Positions 8,578 to 17,683 of a stretch of DNA of 64,000 bases are shown piece after piece. The notes below the pieces were generated by a model. The model worked only from the letters and a program-made list of their open reading frames with translations. It did not search any database and was not told the DNA's origin. Both the position numbers and the translations under genes were made by a program. This stretch comes from Aquificota bacterium (GTDB lineage Bacteria > Aquificota > Aquificia > Aquificales > Aquificaceae): contig JAUQQK010000001.1 in NCBI GenBank assembly GCA_030549905.1, positions 62,001 to 126,000 of the forward strand, written 5' to 3'. Position 1 is the stretch's first letter. Every line of letters begins with the position of its first letter.

Positions 8578-9509
8578 AGAAGCACCTTAAAGCGATCTCC
8601 CATGCTTATGAGCATGGTTTTTAGCCTTGATAGCCTCTCTATGTCCTCAGGCTTTTCGGAAAAACTGAGCTTTTCAAGCTCTTCCATGAAGGCTGGACTG
8701 GAAAGCAAAAAGTCCCTCAAAGACATAAGAAAAACCTTTTCCAGTCCAAAATCCCTTCCATATTCCTCAAGCAAGGAAAAATTCACATGGGCTGTTATGT
8801 CCGCAGGCTCAGAAAGCTCCAAAGCCTTGCTGTATACCTTATGCCCTCTATAGGCTACCACGGTCCCCTCTGGAAACCTATGAAGCTCCTTTGAAGTGTA
8901 TCCATAATCTATGACCAGATGGTAGCCCTTAAGAAGGTTTTCAGAAACCTTTTTGAGAAAGTCTATACAGTCAAGGCAGACCTCCACCACCTGCTTGAGG
9001 TCTTCATATCCAAGCCTTCTTAGCACATGCCATATGCGGGGCTCACTTATCTCAGCCCACTCTTCAGAGCGGTCTTTTACATAAAGCTCCTTACCTTCCC
9101 TTACCACATGCACGGGAAGACAGTCAAAGAACTCATTGGAAAATATGACACCTTCCATGGGAAAAAGCTCCTCACACCAGAAGACCTTTCCTTCGAAATC
9201 CTTTAGCCTGTTTCTTTGCAAACTCACAAGGGCTGGGCTAAAGTCGTATATGTAATAGCTGAGCCTTTCAAAAAGCTCCGGCTCTCTTTGCCTGCAGTAG
9301 CTAAGGATATCGTAGGCTAAGGCACCGCTTCCACCACCAAGCTCAAGGAAAAGGGGCTTTTCCAAATCCCTTACAAGATGGCAAAGGCTTTCAGCCAGTG
9401 CATAGCCAAAGGCTTTGTCCAGCTCAGGTGCTGTAAAAAAGTCCCTTCTGAAGTCTGAGGCGTAATACTCTCTTACTTTTTTTTCAAACCAGTCCCTGAA
9501 GCATATCAG
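8550..9509 (-). CDS. MidA/NDUFAF7-family SAM-dependent methyltransferase with CTG start
   Basis: Members of this family methylate arginine in respiratory complex I in mitochondria; the bacterial substrate is unproven. The protein (about 319 aa) has the N-terminal REYYASDFRRDFFTAPELDK segment (DFxTxPEL motif), motif I LFLELGGGSGALAYDIL, IFSNEFFDCLPV and VIDYGYTSKEL. The conserved N-terminus lies upstream of the first ATG/GTG/TTG-type codon (TTG 9365), and no such codon exists in frame before the upstream stop. The likely start is CTG 9509, whose CTGA overlaps the HIT stop, or CTG 9521 six nt after GGGAGGAG. The 3' end overlaps the convergent 501-aa gene by 28 nt. Confidence 0.8.
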   Translation of the reverse strand: MICFRDWFEKKVREYYASDFRRDFFTAPELDKAFGYALAESLCHLVRDLEKPLFLELGGGSGALAYDILSYCRQREPELFERLSYYIYDFSPALVSLQRNRLKDFEGKVFWCEELFPMEGVIFSNEFFDCLPVHVVREGKELYVKDRSEEWAEISEPRIWHVLRRLGYEDLKQVVEVCLDCIDFLKKVSENLLKGYHLVIDYGYTSKELHRFPEGTVVAYRGHKVYSKALELSEPADITAHVNFSLLEEYGRDFGLEKVFLMSLRDFLLSSPAFMEELEKLSFSEKPEDIERLSRLKTMLISMGDRFKVLLQRTLSSSS

Positions 9510-9865
9510 CCCGGTGGCCAGGACATACTCCTCCCTGCGATAAAGTGAAGGTGCAGGTGAAAGACGCTTTGACCCGCATCTCTACCCACATTGAAGACAA
9601 GCCTGTAGCCCCTGTTTAACTCCTCATCGGGTGCATAACCCAGTTCTTCGCCCAGCCTTCTTGCCACATAAAACATATGTCCCACAAGCTCCCTGTCCTC
9701 AGGCTCTATGCTCTGAACGCCCACTATATGCCTTTTGGGAACTATTAGAATATGGATGGGAGCCACAGGGTTGATGTCATGAAAGGCATAAACAAGCTCG
9801 TCCTCAAAAGCACTTTTTGAAGGCACCTCCTTTCTGACAATCTTGCAGAAAATGCAATCCTGCAT
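9506..9865 (-). CDS. HIT-family nucleotide-binding protein (HinT-like)
   Basis: 119 aa with CIFCKIVRKEVPS at the N-terminus (zinc Cys pair), HDINPVAPIHILIVPKRH, and the histidine triad HLHLHFIAG near the end. HinT-type proteins hydrolyse adenosine phosphoramidates and related AMP conjugates. ATG 9865 follows GGAGGG. It lies between tmk and the MidA-like gene, whose start overlaps its stop, so these probably form one operon from alr onward. Confidence 0.92.
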   Translation of the reverse strand: MQDCIFCKIVRKEVPSKSAFEDELVYAFHDINPVAPIHILIVPKRHIVGVQSIEPEDRELVGHMFYVARRLGEELGYAPDEELNRGYRLVFNVGRDAGQSVFHLHLHFIAGRSMSWPPG

Positions 9866-9888
9866 GCAAACCCTCCTTATAAAAAATA

Positions 9889-10485
9889 TTACACCCTTAA
9901 ACCCTTATTTCTCAACACCCTTAAAACCTCCTGAAAAACCTCCTCTTCAGATACCTCCGCATCTATCACCACTATCCTGTCTTTGTTCTCGTGGGCTATA
10001 AGCAGGTAAGCGTCTCTCACCTTTCGCAGATAATCCAAATCTTCAAACCTCGTCCTTTTACCCTTTATCCTATTCAAAGCGGTCTCAAGCTTCACGTTCA
10101 AAAGAAAGGTAATGTCTGGCTTTTTGCCTCTTATGGCTATATGGTTTAGTATGCTTACAGTGCCTAAGTTTATCTCCCTTCCGTAGCCCTGATAGGCGGT
10201 GGTGGAGTCTATAAAGCGGTCCAGTATGACTATCTTTCCCTCCTTCAGGTCTGGAAAGACTCTGTACCATACAAGATGAGAGCGGGCACTTTCAAAAAGA
10301 AACAGCTCGGTGGTGGCGTCCATCTGACTGCTCAAAATAAGCTCCCTTATCTTCTCTGCCAGCTCTGTGGAGCCCGGGTCTCTGTAGAGGGAAGCATTGT
10401 ATCCGGCTTTTATCAGGTGTTCGTATAGCCTTCTTGCCTGCGTACTTTTGCCTGAGCCATCAATGCCTTCAAAGCTTATCAGCAT
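9889..10485 (-). CDS. tmk: Thymidylate kinase
   Basis: Phosphorylates dTMP to dTDP. The 198-aa protein begins [16 protein letters not shown] (P-loop), contains YRDPGSTELAEKIREL, the DR-type motif ILDRFIDSTTAYQGYG and the LID region. Length and motifs are typical. Its start overlaps the alr stop by 7 nt, so translation is probably coupled. Confidence 0.95.
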   Translation of the reverse strand: MLISFEGIDGSGKSTQARRLYEHLIKAGYNASLYRDPGSTELAEKIRELILSSQMDATTELFLFESARSHLVWYRVFPDLKEGKIVILDRFIDSTTAYQGYGREINLGTVSILNHIAIRGKKPDITFLLNVKLETALNRIKGKRTRFEDLDYLRKVRDAYLLIAHENKDRIVVIDAEVSEEEVFQEVLRVLRNKGLRV

Positions 10486-11498
10486 AACTCCCTCCTTATT
10501 CTACTTGATAGGTTTGTCATAAGCTCATAGGGTATGGTGCCCGCAAGTTTTGCAAGGTCTCCAAAGCTCTGCTCCTCACCCACTATGTCCACCCAGTCGC
10601 CCACCTTGGCATCCGTGCCTGTGAGGTCCAGCATGGTCATGTCCATGGTGATGTTTCCTATTACGGGCACAGGCTTTCCCCTGTAATAAAGAAAGCCTCT
10701 GTTTGAAAGGCTCTTCATGAGCCCGTCCGCATAGCCGAAGGCAACCACGCCCACAAGGGTAGGCTTTGAGGTTATGTAGCTCCTTGAGTAGGAAACAGGA
10801 TGGTTGGGAGGAAGCTCTTTGACAGAAATGAGCCTTGCCTTTAACGACAAAACCCTTTTTAGCTCCACAGGATAATCTGGTGCAGGCTTTTCCCCATAGA
10901 GGGCAAGCCCAACTCTTATATGGGTGGTAAAATCAAGCCTATACAGAAGACCTGCGGAGCTTTCCATATGAATATAAGGAAGCTTTCTTCCATAGCTCAT
11001 GACTATCCTTCTGAAAGTTTCCACCTGCCTCAGAGAAAACTCCCTGTCTAAAGGGCTCGAAAAGTGGCTGAGTATACCCTCAACCCTTTCATCCTCTATC
11101 AGCTCCTCCATAAAGCCAAGCCTTCCCATGCCCGTGTCATACTTTACATGGAAAGTTATGTTCATGCCACGAATAGCCTCAAGATGCTCTCTGTGAGAGA
11201 CCACGGGCGTTAGCCTGTATTCAAGAAGGTCCTTCTCCTCACCCCTCAGAAGACCACCAAGCACCAGTATCTTTTTACTTATACCCGCAAGCCTTAGCTC
11301 TATACCCTCTTCCACGCAAGCCACCGCAAAGGCATGGACGCAGTCAAGTTCTTCCAGCACCCTGCTTACTTCTCTCATACCTACACCGTAAGCATTAGCC
11401 TTAACAACGGCTATGATGGGCTTTTTTGAGTATTCATAGAGGCTCAGGGCATTATCTATAAGGGCTTGCCTTTTAATGGTCAGGATAGCTCTGGGCAT
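10479..11498 (-). CDS. alr: Alanine racemase
   Basis: PLP-dependent interconversion of L- and D-alanine for peptidoglycan. The PLP lysine motif is [10 protein letters not shown] (Lys at about 33), with [11 protein letters not shown] in the barrel and a C-terminal beta domain containing SYSRSY and [13 protein letters not shown]. The 339-aa length is slightly short for the family (about 360) but all core motifs are present. First gene of alr-tmk-HIT-midA, divergent from nfi across 22 bp. Confidence 0.95.
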   Translation of the reverse strand: MPRAILTIKRQALIDNALSLYEYSKKPIIAVVKANAYGVGMREVSRVLEELDCVHAFAVACVEEGIELRLAGISKKILVLGGLLRGEEKDLLEYRLTPVVSHREHLEAIRGMNITFHVKYDTGMGRLGFMEELIEDERVEGILSHFSSPLDREFSLRQVETFRRIVMSYGRKLPYIHMESSAGLLYRLDFTTHIRVGLALYGEKPAPDYPVELKRVLSLKARLISVKELPPNHPVSYSRSYITSKPTLVGVVAFGYADGLMKSLSNRGFLYYRGKPVPVIGNITMDMTMLDLTGTDAKVGDWVDIVGEEQSFGDLAKLAGTIPYELMTNLSSRIRRELC

Positions 11499-11508
11499 AG
11501 GCAGGTTT

Positions 11509-11514
11509 TATTAT
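11509..11514 (+). promoter_or_regulatory. -10-like hexamer before nfi
   Basis: TATTAT ends 6 nt before ATG 11521 in the 22-bp alr-nfi gap; no ribosome binding site precedes the ATG. The same A/T stretch read on the minus strand gives TATAAT for alr. Confidence 0.35.
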
Positions 11515-11520
11515 TATACC

Positions 11521-12189
11521 ATGCAGGGCATAGACCTTAAAGAGCTGGAAAGGACCCAGCTTGAGTGTGCAAAAAGGGTGGTTCAGAAAGATGACTTTGA
11601 AAAGGCAGAGCTTATAGGTGGCATAGACCTTACTTTTGAGAACATCAAAGAAAACCCCACGAGAGCCTGGGCCTGCCTTGTGGTTATAAGGCTTCCTGAC
11701 CTGAAAGTGGTTCATAAGCATGTGGTGGAGGGTGTGGTGGATTTTCCATACATACCCACCTTTTTAGCCTTCAGAGAGCTACCTCTCATGCTAAAGCTTG
11801 TGGAAAGCTCTCCAGTAAAGCCAGATGTCTATTTTATAGACGGGCAGGGCGTGGCTCACCCAAGAGGCTGTGGCATAGCCAGTCATTTTGGTGTTGAGAC
11901 AAACTATGTAAGCGTGGGTGTGGCAAAGACGAAGCTTTTTGGCTCTGGCATAGAGCCTGAACAAAAAAGGGGAAGCTATTCCTATTTGACCCACAGGGGG
12001 AACATAATCGGTGCCCTTGTGAGAACCAAAGAAGGTGCAGAACCTGTGTATGTGTCTGTAGGACATCGCATAAGCCTTAAAAGTGCCATAGAGCTTGTTC
12101 TGAAGACTTCCATTTACCGCATTCCAGAACCCACAAGGCTTGCCCACAACCTGCTACAAAGAGTAAGGAGGGGAAGTGTAAAACCGTAA
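11521..12189 (+). CDS. nfi: Endonuclease V
   Basis: Cleaves DNA one nucleotide 3' of deaminated bases, chiefly hypoxanthine. The 222-aa protein has the catalytic Asp in LIGGIDLTF, the second metal ligand in [20 protein letters not shown] and the lysine-containing [12 protein letters not shown] 11521 is chosen over an upstream in-frame codon (11476) that would overlap alr and add residues unlike the family. Confidence 0.93.
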   Translation: MQGIDLKELERTQLECAKRVVQKDDFEKAELIGGIDLTFENIKENPTRAWACLVVIRLPDLKVVHKHVVEGVVDFPYIPTFLAFRELPLMLKLVESSPVKPDVYFIDGQGVAHPRGCGIASHFGVETNYVSVGVAKTKLFGSGIEPEQKRGSYSYLTHRGNIIGALVRTKEGAEPVYVSVGHRISLKSAIELVLKTSIYRIPEPTRLAHNLLQRVRRGSVKP

Positions 12190-12198
12190 AAAGTTCGC

Positions 12199-12204
12199 TA
12201 TAAT
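12199..12204 (+). promoter_or_regulatory. -10-like TATAAT before the 35-aa ORF and glyQ
   Basis: TATAAT ends 7 nt before ATG 12212. With this element the transcript would begin at that ATG, making the 35-aa ORF the leaderless first cistron before glyQ. Confidence 0.4.
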
Positions 12205-12211
12205 AAACCTT

Positions 12212-12319
12212 ATGGACAGGCTTGACAGAATAAAAGAGCTTGTGGAGAAAAAGACGAAAGAGCAAGAGATACTGGCGCAGGTTGGGTTAAAATACTCTCC
12301 ATGTATTTCCAGGACATAA
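12212..12319 (+). CDS. Possible 35-aa leader or small protein upstream of glyQ
   Basis: A short ORF beginning [20 protein letters not shown], highly charged and predicted helical (coiled-coil-like), ending TAA inside glyQ with an 18-nt overlap. It sits directly after a TATAAT element and fills the whole gap between nfi and glyQ. It could be a real small protein, a leader whose translation is coupled to glyQ, or chance. glyQ itself lacks a strong ribosome binding site, which favours coupling. Confidence 0.4.
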   Translation: MDRLDRIKELVEKKTKEQEILAQVGLKYSPCISRT

Positions 12320-13143
12320 TAATGTCTCTTCATAGCTTCTGGGCGCAGAGGGGCTGTGCCGTCTGGCAACCGTATGATATTGAGACGGGTGCGGGTACCA
12401 TGAACCCGGCCACTTTCCTTAAAGTCCTTGGGAAAAAGCCCTGGAATGTAGCCTATGTGGAACCCTCAAGAAGACCGAAGGACGGAAGGTATGGGGAGAA
12501 CCCCAACAGGCTTCAGCATTACTTCCAGTTTCAGGTAATACTGAAACCTGCACCTGATAACCCTCAGGAGATATACCTTGACAGCCTGAGAGCCCTGGGC
12601 ATAAAGGTAGAAGAGCATGATATAAGGTTTGTGGAGGACGACTGGGAATCACCCACCCTTGGTGCATGGGGTCTGGGCTGGGAGGTATGGCTGGACGGCA
12701 TGGAAATAACCCAATTTACCTACTTTCAGCAGGCGGGCGGTCTTGACCTTGAGGAGATATCGGTAGAAATAACCTACGGGCTTGAACGTATAGCCATGTA
12801 CCTGCAGGATGTGGATAGCGTCTTTGACATAAGATGGAACGAGTGGCTCACCTACGGCGATGTTTTTAAGGTTTCCGAATACCAGTGGAGTGTTTATAAC
12901 TTTGAAAAATCTGACCCAGACATGCTCTTTAAGCTATATGAGACCTACGAGCAGGAAACAAAGAGACTGTTAGAGGAAGGGCTTGTCCTTCCAGCCTATG
13001 ACTACCTGCTCAAATGCTCCCACACCTTCAACCTGCTTGATGCGAGGGGTGTTATATCCGTTCAGGAGAGGGCAAGGTATATAAGAAGGATGAACCGGCT
13101 GGCTCAGGCTGTAGCAAAGCAGTATCTTGAAATACTCTCATGA
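12301..13143 (+). CDS. glyQ: Glycyl-tRNA synthetase alpha subunit
   Basis: The catalytic class II alpha subunit of the bacterial alpha2-beta2 glycyl-tRNA synthetase. The 280-aa protein starts [20 protein letters not shown] and includes [35 protein letters not shown] (class II motif 2 region) and GLEITQF-like [15 protein letters not shown]. Length fits. The beta subunit gene (glyS) is not adjacent or elsewhere in the window. Confidence 0.97.
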   Translation: MYFQDIIMSLHSFWAQRGCAVWQPYDIETGAGTMNPATFLKVLGKKPWNVAYVEPSRRPKDGRYGENPNRLQHYFQFQVILKPAPDNPQEIYLDSLRALGIKVEEHDIRFVEDDWESPTLGAWGLGWEVWLDGMEITQFTYFQQAGGLDLEEISVEITYGLERIAMYLQDVDSVFDIRWNEWLTYGDVFKVSEYQWSVYNFEKSDPDMLFKLYETYEQETKRLLEEGLVLPAYDYLLKCSHTFNLLDARGVISVQERARYIRRMNRLAQAVAKQYLEILS

Positions 13144-14525
13144 AGGTTATACCATACGGGGGTGCTAAGACAGTAACGGGTAGCTGTTATTATGTGGAGG
13201 TGAGGGATTTAAAGCTTCTTATTGACTGCGGTCTCTTTCAGGGCTTAGAAGAGGAAAAAAACTATAAACCCCTTCCCTTTGACCCAAAGGAGATAGACTA
13301 CCTCATACTCACCCACGCACACATAGACCACTGCGGTCGCATCCCCCTGCTTGTAAAGGAAGGCTTCAGGGGTAAGGTAATATGCACAGAGCCTACGGAA
13401 AAGCTGGCAAGGCTCATGCTCCTGGATGCAAGCAAGGTAATGTATGAGCACTATAAGAATGCCCTCAGGAAGCTACCAAGAACCGGCAAAGTGCCAAATC
13501 CACCCCTTTATGAGGAATACGATGTTTTAGAGGCTATGGAGTATTTTAAGATAAGGCTTCCCTACTATCAGGAGATGAACCTTTCAAGGGGTGTGAGCCT
13601 TATGTTTAGAGACTCCGGACATATTCTTGGCTCCGCCTTTGTGGAGCTGATGGTTTACGACGAGGATAAAAAGCATAAGAGGGTCATATTTTCAGGAGAC
13701 CTGGGCAACAAGAGAAAGCCCATCGTAAACGACCCTGATAAGCCTTCTCAGGCGGACTATGTGTTTATGGAAGGCACCTACGGAGACAGAAACCATAAGA
13801 GCTTTGAAGAATCAAAGCAGGAGCTACTGGAAGCTATAGAGTATGCTATAGGCAGAGGAGGCAACGTGATAATACCCTCTTACGCTTTAGAGAGGGCTCA
13901 GGAGCTTCTTTTTGTCCTAAGAGAGTTTTATGAGGAGGGCAGGCTTCCCAAGTGTGAAATCTTTCTTGACAGCCCCTTAGCCATAAGCATAACAAGGCTT
14001 TTTACTTCACACCCCGAATACTATGATAGAGAAACATACCGCATATTCCTTGAAAGGAACCCCTTTGAACTTCCAAACCTTCACTTCACAAAGGAGGTAG
14101 AAGAGTCAAAAGCCATAAATTCTATAACCTCTGGAGCCATAATCATAGCCGGCTCTGGCATGCTAAACGGCGGAAGGGTTTTACACCACCTTAAACATAA
14201 TCTCTGGAGGGAAGAATGTGCCTTGGTCTTTGTAGGCTTCCAGCCAGCGGGAACCTTAGGTAGAAGAATCATAGAAGGTGCTGAAAGCATAAAGATATTT
14301 GGAGAGGACATAGCGGTAAGGGCAAAGGTTTATACGATTAATGGCTTTTCATCACACGCAGACCAGAGCGGGCTGTTAGAATGGCTATCCTTTACAGGAA
14401 AGCCAGAGAGGGTTTTCTTGGTACACGGAGAGGAGGAAAAACTGCAGGTGCTTTCTAAAGCGGTGCAGGAAAACCTTGGTTTTAAGACACATATACCCGG
14501 CTTTGGAGAGGTTCTGGAGCTTTAG
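13140..14525 (+). CDS. Metallo-beta-lactamase/beta-CASP nuclease (YsxB/CPSF73-like)
   Basis: 461 aa. The MBL zinc motif is [13 protein letters not shown] (about 58-70), with [10 protein letters not shown], the SGDLGN Asp and a late His in FLVHGEEE. The inserted beta-CASP domain has motif [10 protein letters not shown], motif B FLDSPLAI and motif [14 protein letters not shown]. Such proteins are RNA endo/exonucleases in processing and decay. It overlaps glyQ by 4 nt. RNA rather than DNA substrate is a family-based guess. Confidence 0.9.
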   Translation: MKVIPYGGAKTVTGSCYYVEVRDLKLLIDCGLFQGLEEEKNYKPLPFDPKEIDYLILTHAHIDHCGRIPLLVKEGFRGKVICTEPTEKLARLMLLDASKVMYEHYKNALRKLPRTGKVPNPPLYEEYDVLEAMEYFKIRLPYYQEMNLSRGVSLMFRDSGHILGSAFVELMVYDEDKKHKRVIFSGDLGNKRKPIVNDPDKPSQADYVFMEGTYGDRNHKSFEESKQELLEAIEYAIGRGGNVIIPSYALERAQELLFVLREFYEEGRLPKCEIFLDSPLAISITRLFTSHPEYYDRETYRIFLERNPFELPNLHFTKEVEESKAINSITSGAIIIAGSGMLNGGRVLHHLKHNLWREECALVFVGFQPAGTLGRRIIEGAESIKIFGEDIAVRAKVYTINGFSSHADQSGLLEWLSFTGKPERVFLVHGEEEKLQVLSKAVQENLGFKTHIPGFGEVLEL

Positions 14526-15643
14526 TCTAAAACATTTACGCTTACTATGGCTCTGTGTATGTTTCTGAGCCTGTGGCTTTCAAGGAGGTTCTTCTTTATG
14601 GCTTTTATCCACCATTCGGAACCTGTTTCACTCTTCAATTTGTAGACCGCATGATACAACACGGGTTCGTTTCCTTCCATACCGCCGTATATCATCACAT
14701 GACCCTTGAAAAATATCAGGGTCTGAAAGGGAGGAAGCCCTCTCAAAGTTTCCTTAAGCTCCTCATAGCTCTTAAAGCTCGTCGCCACCACCCTACCCAC
14801 CTGAGCCTGCTGTGAGGAATTTCTTGGAAGCTCAAGACCAAAGACCGCATAAAGGTCCTTTACTAAGGCAGAGCAGTCCCACTTGCCACCCCACCTGTAT
14901 GGACTTCCCAGAAGGCTATCCAGTATATGCTTTGCTCTATCTGGAGAAAATTTTAGAAAGCCCTCATGAAAACCCTCATCAAGGCTAACCCACCTCCTGC
15001 TTCCATCTGGAAGAAGGACAAGATACCTGTTTTTGTCCTTTTCCAAATAAGGCACTCTTGAGCCAAGGTAAAACCACACTCCGCCGATCTTAAGACTGCC
15101 CTTCACCACCACCAGAAAAGGAAGGCTCAGTATATGTTTTAATTCTTCCCTGCTCGCCATGTGCAGGCTAACACACTCAACCCATCCCCTCATGTAAGGG
15201 GCATGCACATAACACCATCTTTTATCCTTTGAACGGTGGAGCAAAACCACCGGAGTAAAGGCATCAAGCATCGTATACTGGTTATAGTCTATATCCTTAT
15301 CCCCCTTGTGTATAACAACCCTTGTGGGGTATAGCTTCATGTCCGTGGGCTTTTTTGTCCAGCCAAAGGAAACCTCTACCTTTGGAGGCACTTCGGAGAG
15401 GTTCATGTTTTCATGAAGGCTTTTCATATGCTCCTTCTTTAGCTCCTCATCGCCATAAAAGAGCCTTCCTGAGGGCAAGCTATCCTCTGTAAGCCAGAGC
15501 TTTAAAAGCTCCCCCTGAATGTAGTCAGGAAACTCTTCAATCTTCTTCATGTACTCAATGGCTTCGTAAGCTTGCCTGTTTATGGCGGATACATTCAGGG
15601 CAAGGGCTATTACAGGTATGAGTAAAAGGGACAGCAGGCTCAT
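14522..15643 (-). CDS. Secreted SH3-domain NlpC/P60 peptidoglycan hydrolase
   Basis: 373 aa with an N-terminal hydrophobic signal (LLSLLLIPVIALALNVSA). The central part carries SH3b-type segments (DAFTPVVLLHRSKDKRWCYV, MRGWVECVSL), and the C-terminal NlpC/P60 domain has the catalytic Cys in YRWGGKWDCSALVKDLY and the His in FFKGHVMIYGG. This architecture matches YgjB/SH3b1-type gamma-D-Glu-diaminopimelate endopeptidases. It overlaps the upstream 79-aa ORF by 4 nt. Confidence 0.88.
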   Translation of the reverse strand: MSLLSLLLIPVIALALNVSAINRQAYEAIEYMKKIEEFPDYIQGELLKLWLTEDSLPSGRLFYGDEELKKEHMKSLHENMNLSEVPPKVEVSFGWTKKPTDMKLYPTRVVIHKGDKDIDYNQYTMLDAFTPVVLLHRSKDKRWCYVHAPYMRGWVECVSLHMASREELKHILSLPFLVVVKGSLKIGGVWFYLGSRVPYLEKDKNRYLVLLPDGSRRWVSLDEGFHEGFLKFSPDRAKHILDSLLGSPYRWGGKWDCSALVKDLYAVFGLELPRNSSQQAQVGRVVATSFKSYEELKETLRGLPPFQTLIFFKGHVMIYGGMEGNEPVLYHAVYKLKSETGSEWWIKAIKKNLLESHRLRNIHRAIVSVNVLD

Positions 15644-15879
15644 GCCTTTATACTTAAACCCTTTTTAAAAACCTCTTCAAACCAGCCAAAGCATATGCGA
15701 TAGTTTTCTTCAAGCCTTGGCTTTAGCTCCTCTAAAAAGTCCCTAAGAAGGATAAGCTCCTCTTTACTCATGCCCGGAAGCTCCTCTAAAAGACTTTCCA
15801 GCTCCCTATGAAGAAGCTCTGGCTTGAAGGGGTCAAGGGCTAACCTGCCTATCTTTTCTAACCTGTCTTCTAACTTCAC
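15640..15879 (-). CDS. Hypothetical 79-aa helical protein
   Basis: Not recognised. It is almost fully helical and acidic/basic mixed (LHRELESLLEELPG, EELILLRDFLEELKP) and ends in an aromatic-rich patch (ICFGWFEEVF). There is no signal or membrane segment. An ATGA overlap with the NlpC/P60 gene supports it being translated in the same operon. A 27-bp gap separates it from divergent apbE. Confidence 0.65.
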   Translation of the reverse strand: MKLEDRLEKIGRLALDPFKPELLHRELESLLEELPGMSKEELILLRDFLEELKPRLEENYRICFGWFEEVFKKGLSIKA

Positions 15880-15906
15880 AGAAGAAGATTATACTTTATT
15901 AAAAAG

Positions 15907-16773
15907 ATGAGGATAGCTTTACCTGTTCTCCTATTGTTCACCATTTCCTTCTCTCAGGAAAAGCTCTTTTACCTTATGGGCACCTATGCCCTCCTTGAGC
16001 TTTCAGGTAAAGAATATGATGCCTACAGGTATATGAGGTCTTTGGAAGAAAAACTATCAGACTACATGGAAAGCTCAGAAGTATCAAGGATAAATGCATT
16101 TGCTGGCAGGGGTTGTGTGGAGGTTTCAGAGGAGACCCTTCAGGTGGTCAAAAGGTCCTTAGAAGTGGCGAGGCTTACAGGGGGTGCCTTTGACCCCACG
16201 GTTGGCAGTTATACGATAAACTACAAAAGAAAAAGGCTTCTTGACCCAGAGAAGGCTAAGGCTCTGATAGACTACAGAAGGGTGAGGATTGAGGGAAACA
16301 AGGTATGCCTTGAGGAAAAAGGGATGGCTCTTGACCTTGGGGGTATAGGCAAGGGCTATGCGGTGCAGAAGGCTTATGAATACATAAACACGGATAGGGG
16401 CTTTATATCCATCGCAGGAGACCTTAAGGTATGGGGACACAAAAGGCTTCTGGCTGTCTTTAACCCTATTAATAATAGTCTTTTGGTGGAAGGCTACAAT
16501 GCAAGGGATATGTGCCTTTCTACAGGAGGCAACTACTTCAGACAGCACATCATAGGAAAGGAAAACAGCCTTCTGCAGGCTACGGTAGCCCACACGGACT
16601 GCACCCTCTCAGACGCTATAGAGACAGCCCTATTAGCCATGGGGGACCGGGAAAGGGAAGAGTTTTTAAAGGCTAATTCAGACATTGGCGTGCTTTTGCT
16701 ATACAGGGACGGTAGCCTCTACATAAACAGGGCTTTCATGGAATTCTTTGAAGGTCTTAAAATATACCGTTAA
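15907..16773 (+). CDS. ApbE-family FAD:protein FMN transferase
   Basis: ApbE attaches FMN to Thr/Ser of membrane or periplasmic flavoproteins such as NqrB/RnfG. The 288-aa protein has a signal peptide (IALPVLLLFTISFS), FDPTVGSYT, the FAD-binding MALDLGGIGKGYAVQKA and the STGGNYFR and HTDCTLSDAIETALLAMG regions containing the metal site. It is shorter than typical (about 330) but the core is present. No obvious flavinylation substrate lies next to it. Confidence 0.9.
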   Translation: MRIALPVLLLFTISFSQEKLFYLMGTYALLELSGKEYDAYRYMRSLEEKLSDYMESSEVSRINAFAGRGCVEVSEETLQVVKRSLEVARLTGGAFDPTVGSYTINYKRKRLLDPEKAKALIDYRRVRIEGNKVCLEEKGMALDLGGIGKGYAVQKAYEYINTDRGFISIAGDLKVWGHKRLLAVFNPINNSLLVEGYNARDMCLSTGGNYFRQHIIGKENSLLQATVAHTDCTLSDAIETALLAMGDREREEFLKANSDIGVLLLYRDGSLYINRAFMEFFEGLKIYR

Positions 16774-17675
16774 GGCTTCTTCTTAACTATCAGAGAAGCC
16801 ACCACAGAAAGGAATATGGCACTGCCTATCAAAAGCAAAGAAACCTCCACCGGTATCTTGTAGAATTCAGAAACCAGCATCTTGACACCGATAAAGCCCA
16901 GTATAAAGGAAAGACCGTAGTGCAGGTAATGGAAAAGGGGCAGGACGCCCGCCGCAGCAAAGTAAAGAGACCTCAGACCCAGTATGGCGAAGATGTTGGA
17001 GGTATATACAACAAAGGGGTCCTTTGATATGGCAAGTATGGCAGGCACCGAGTCTATGGCAAACATGATGTCGGAAGATTCTACAAAAAGCAGTGCCAGA
17101 AACATGGGCGTGGCATATAACCTTTTGCCTTCCCTTATGAAGAACCTGCCATCTGCATTATGGGGCTTCATTGGTAAGAGCCTTCTGGCTATCTTATAGA
17201 TAAGCGTGTCTTCTGGATGAATCTCCTTTTCTTCCGTAGTTAACAACTTTATGGCGGAAACTATCAGTATTATCCCAAAGATATAGACAACCCAGTGAAA
17301 GTGCTTTATCAGCTCAAGACCCGCAAAGATGAAGATGGCTCTGAAGACTATGGCGCCAAAAACACCCCAGAAGAGGACCTTGTGCCTGTATTCTTCCGGA
17401 ACCTTAAAGTAGGAAAATATGAGGATAAAAACAAATATATTGTCAAGGCTGAGAGACTTCTCTAAGAGATAGCCCGTCAGGTACTCTAAGGTCCTGTCAT
17501 AGCCTCTCGTATAATAAACAAAGCCTGCAAAGGCAAAACCTAAGGCAATCCAGAAGGCGGAAAGCAAAAGGGCTTCCTTTATGGATATCTTATGGGGGTG
17601 TCTGTGAAAGACAAAAAGGTCAAGAAAGAGGGCAAGCACCACCACAGCTCCAAAAACCAGCCATCCATAGTCCAT
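16770..17675 (-). CDS. TerC-family integral membrane protein
   Basis: 301 aa with about nine membrane segments and the TerC signatures LEKSLSLDNIFVFILIF and VESSDIMFAIDSVPAILAIS, which carry conserved acidic residues inside membrane segments. TerC proteins are linked with tellurite resistance and, in several bacteria, manganese export or metalation of exported proteins. It is convergent with apbE with a 4-nt overlap and follows the PGI/PMI gene by 8 nt. Confidence 0.93.
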   Translation of the reverse strand: MDYGWLVFGAVVVLALFLDLFVFHRHPHKISIKEALLLSAFWIALGFAFAGFVYYTRGYDRTLEYLTGYLLEKSLSLDNIFVFILIFSYFKVPEEYRHKVLFWGVFGAIVFRAIFIFAGLELIKHFHWVVYIFGIILIVSAIKLLTTEEKEIHPEDTLIYKIARRLLPMKPHNADGRFFIREGKRLYATPMFLALLFVESSDIMFAIDSVPAILAISKDPFVVYTSNIFAILGLRSLYFAAAGVLPLFHYLHYGLSFILGFIGVKMLVSEFYKIPVEVSLLLIGSAIFLSVVASLIVKKKP

Positions 17676-17683
17676 GAGTATTA

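Noticed and set aside
8550-9365. MidA-like gene starting at TTG 9365
   Set aside because: This would remove the conserved DFxTxPEL segment that is clearly encoded upstream in the same frame.
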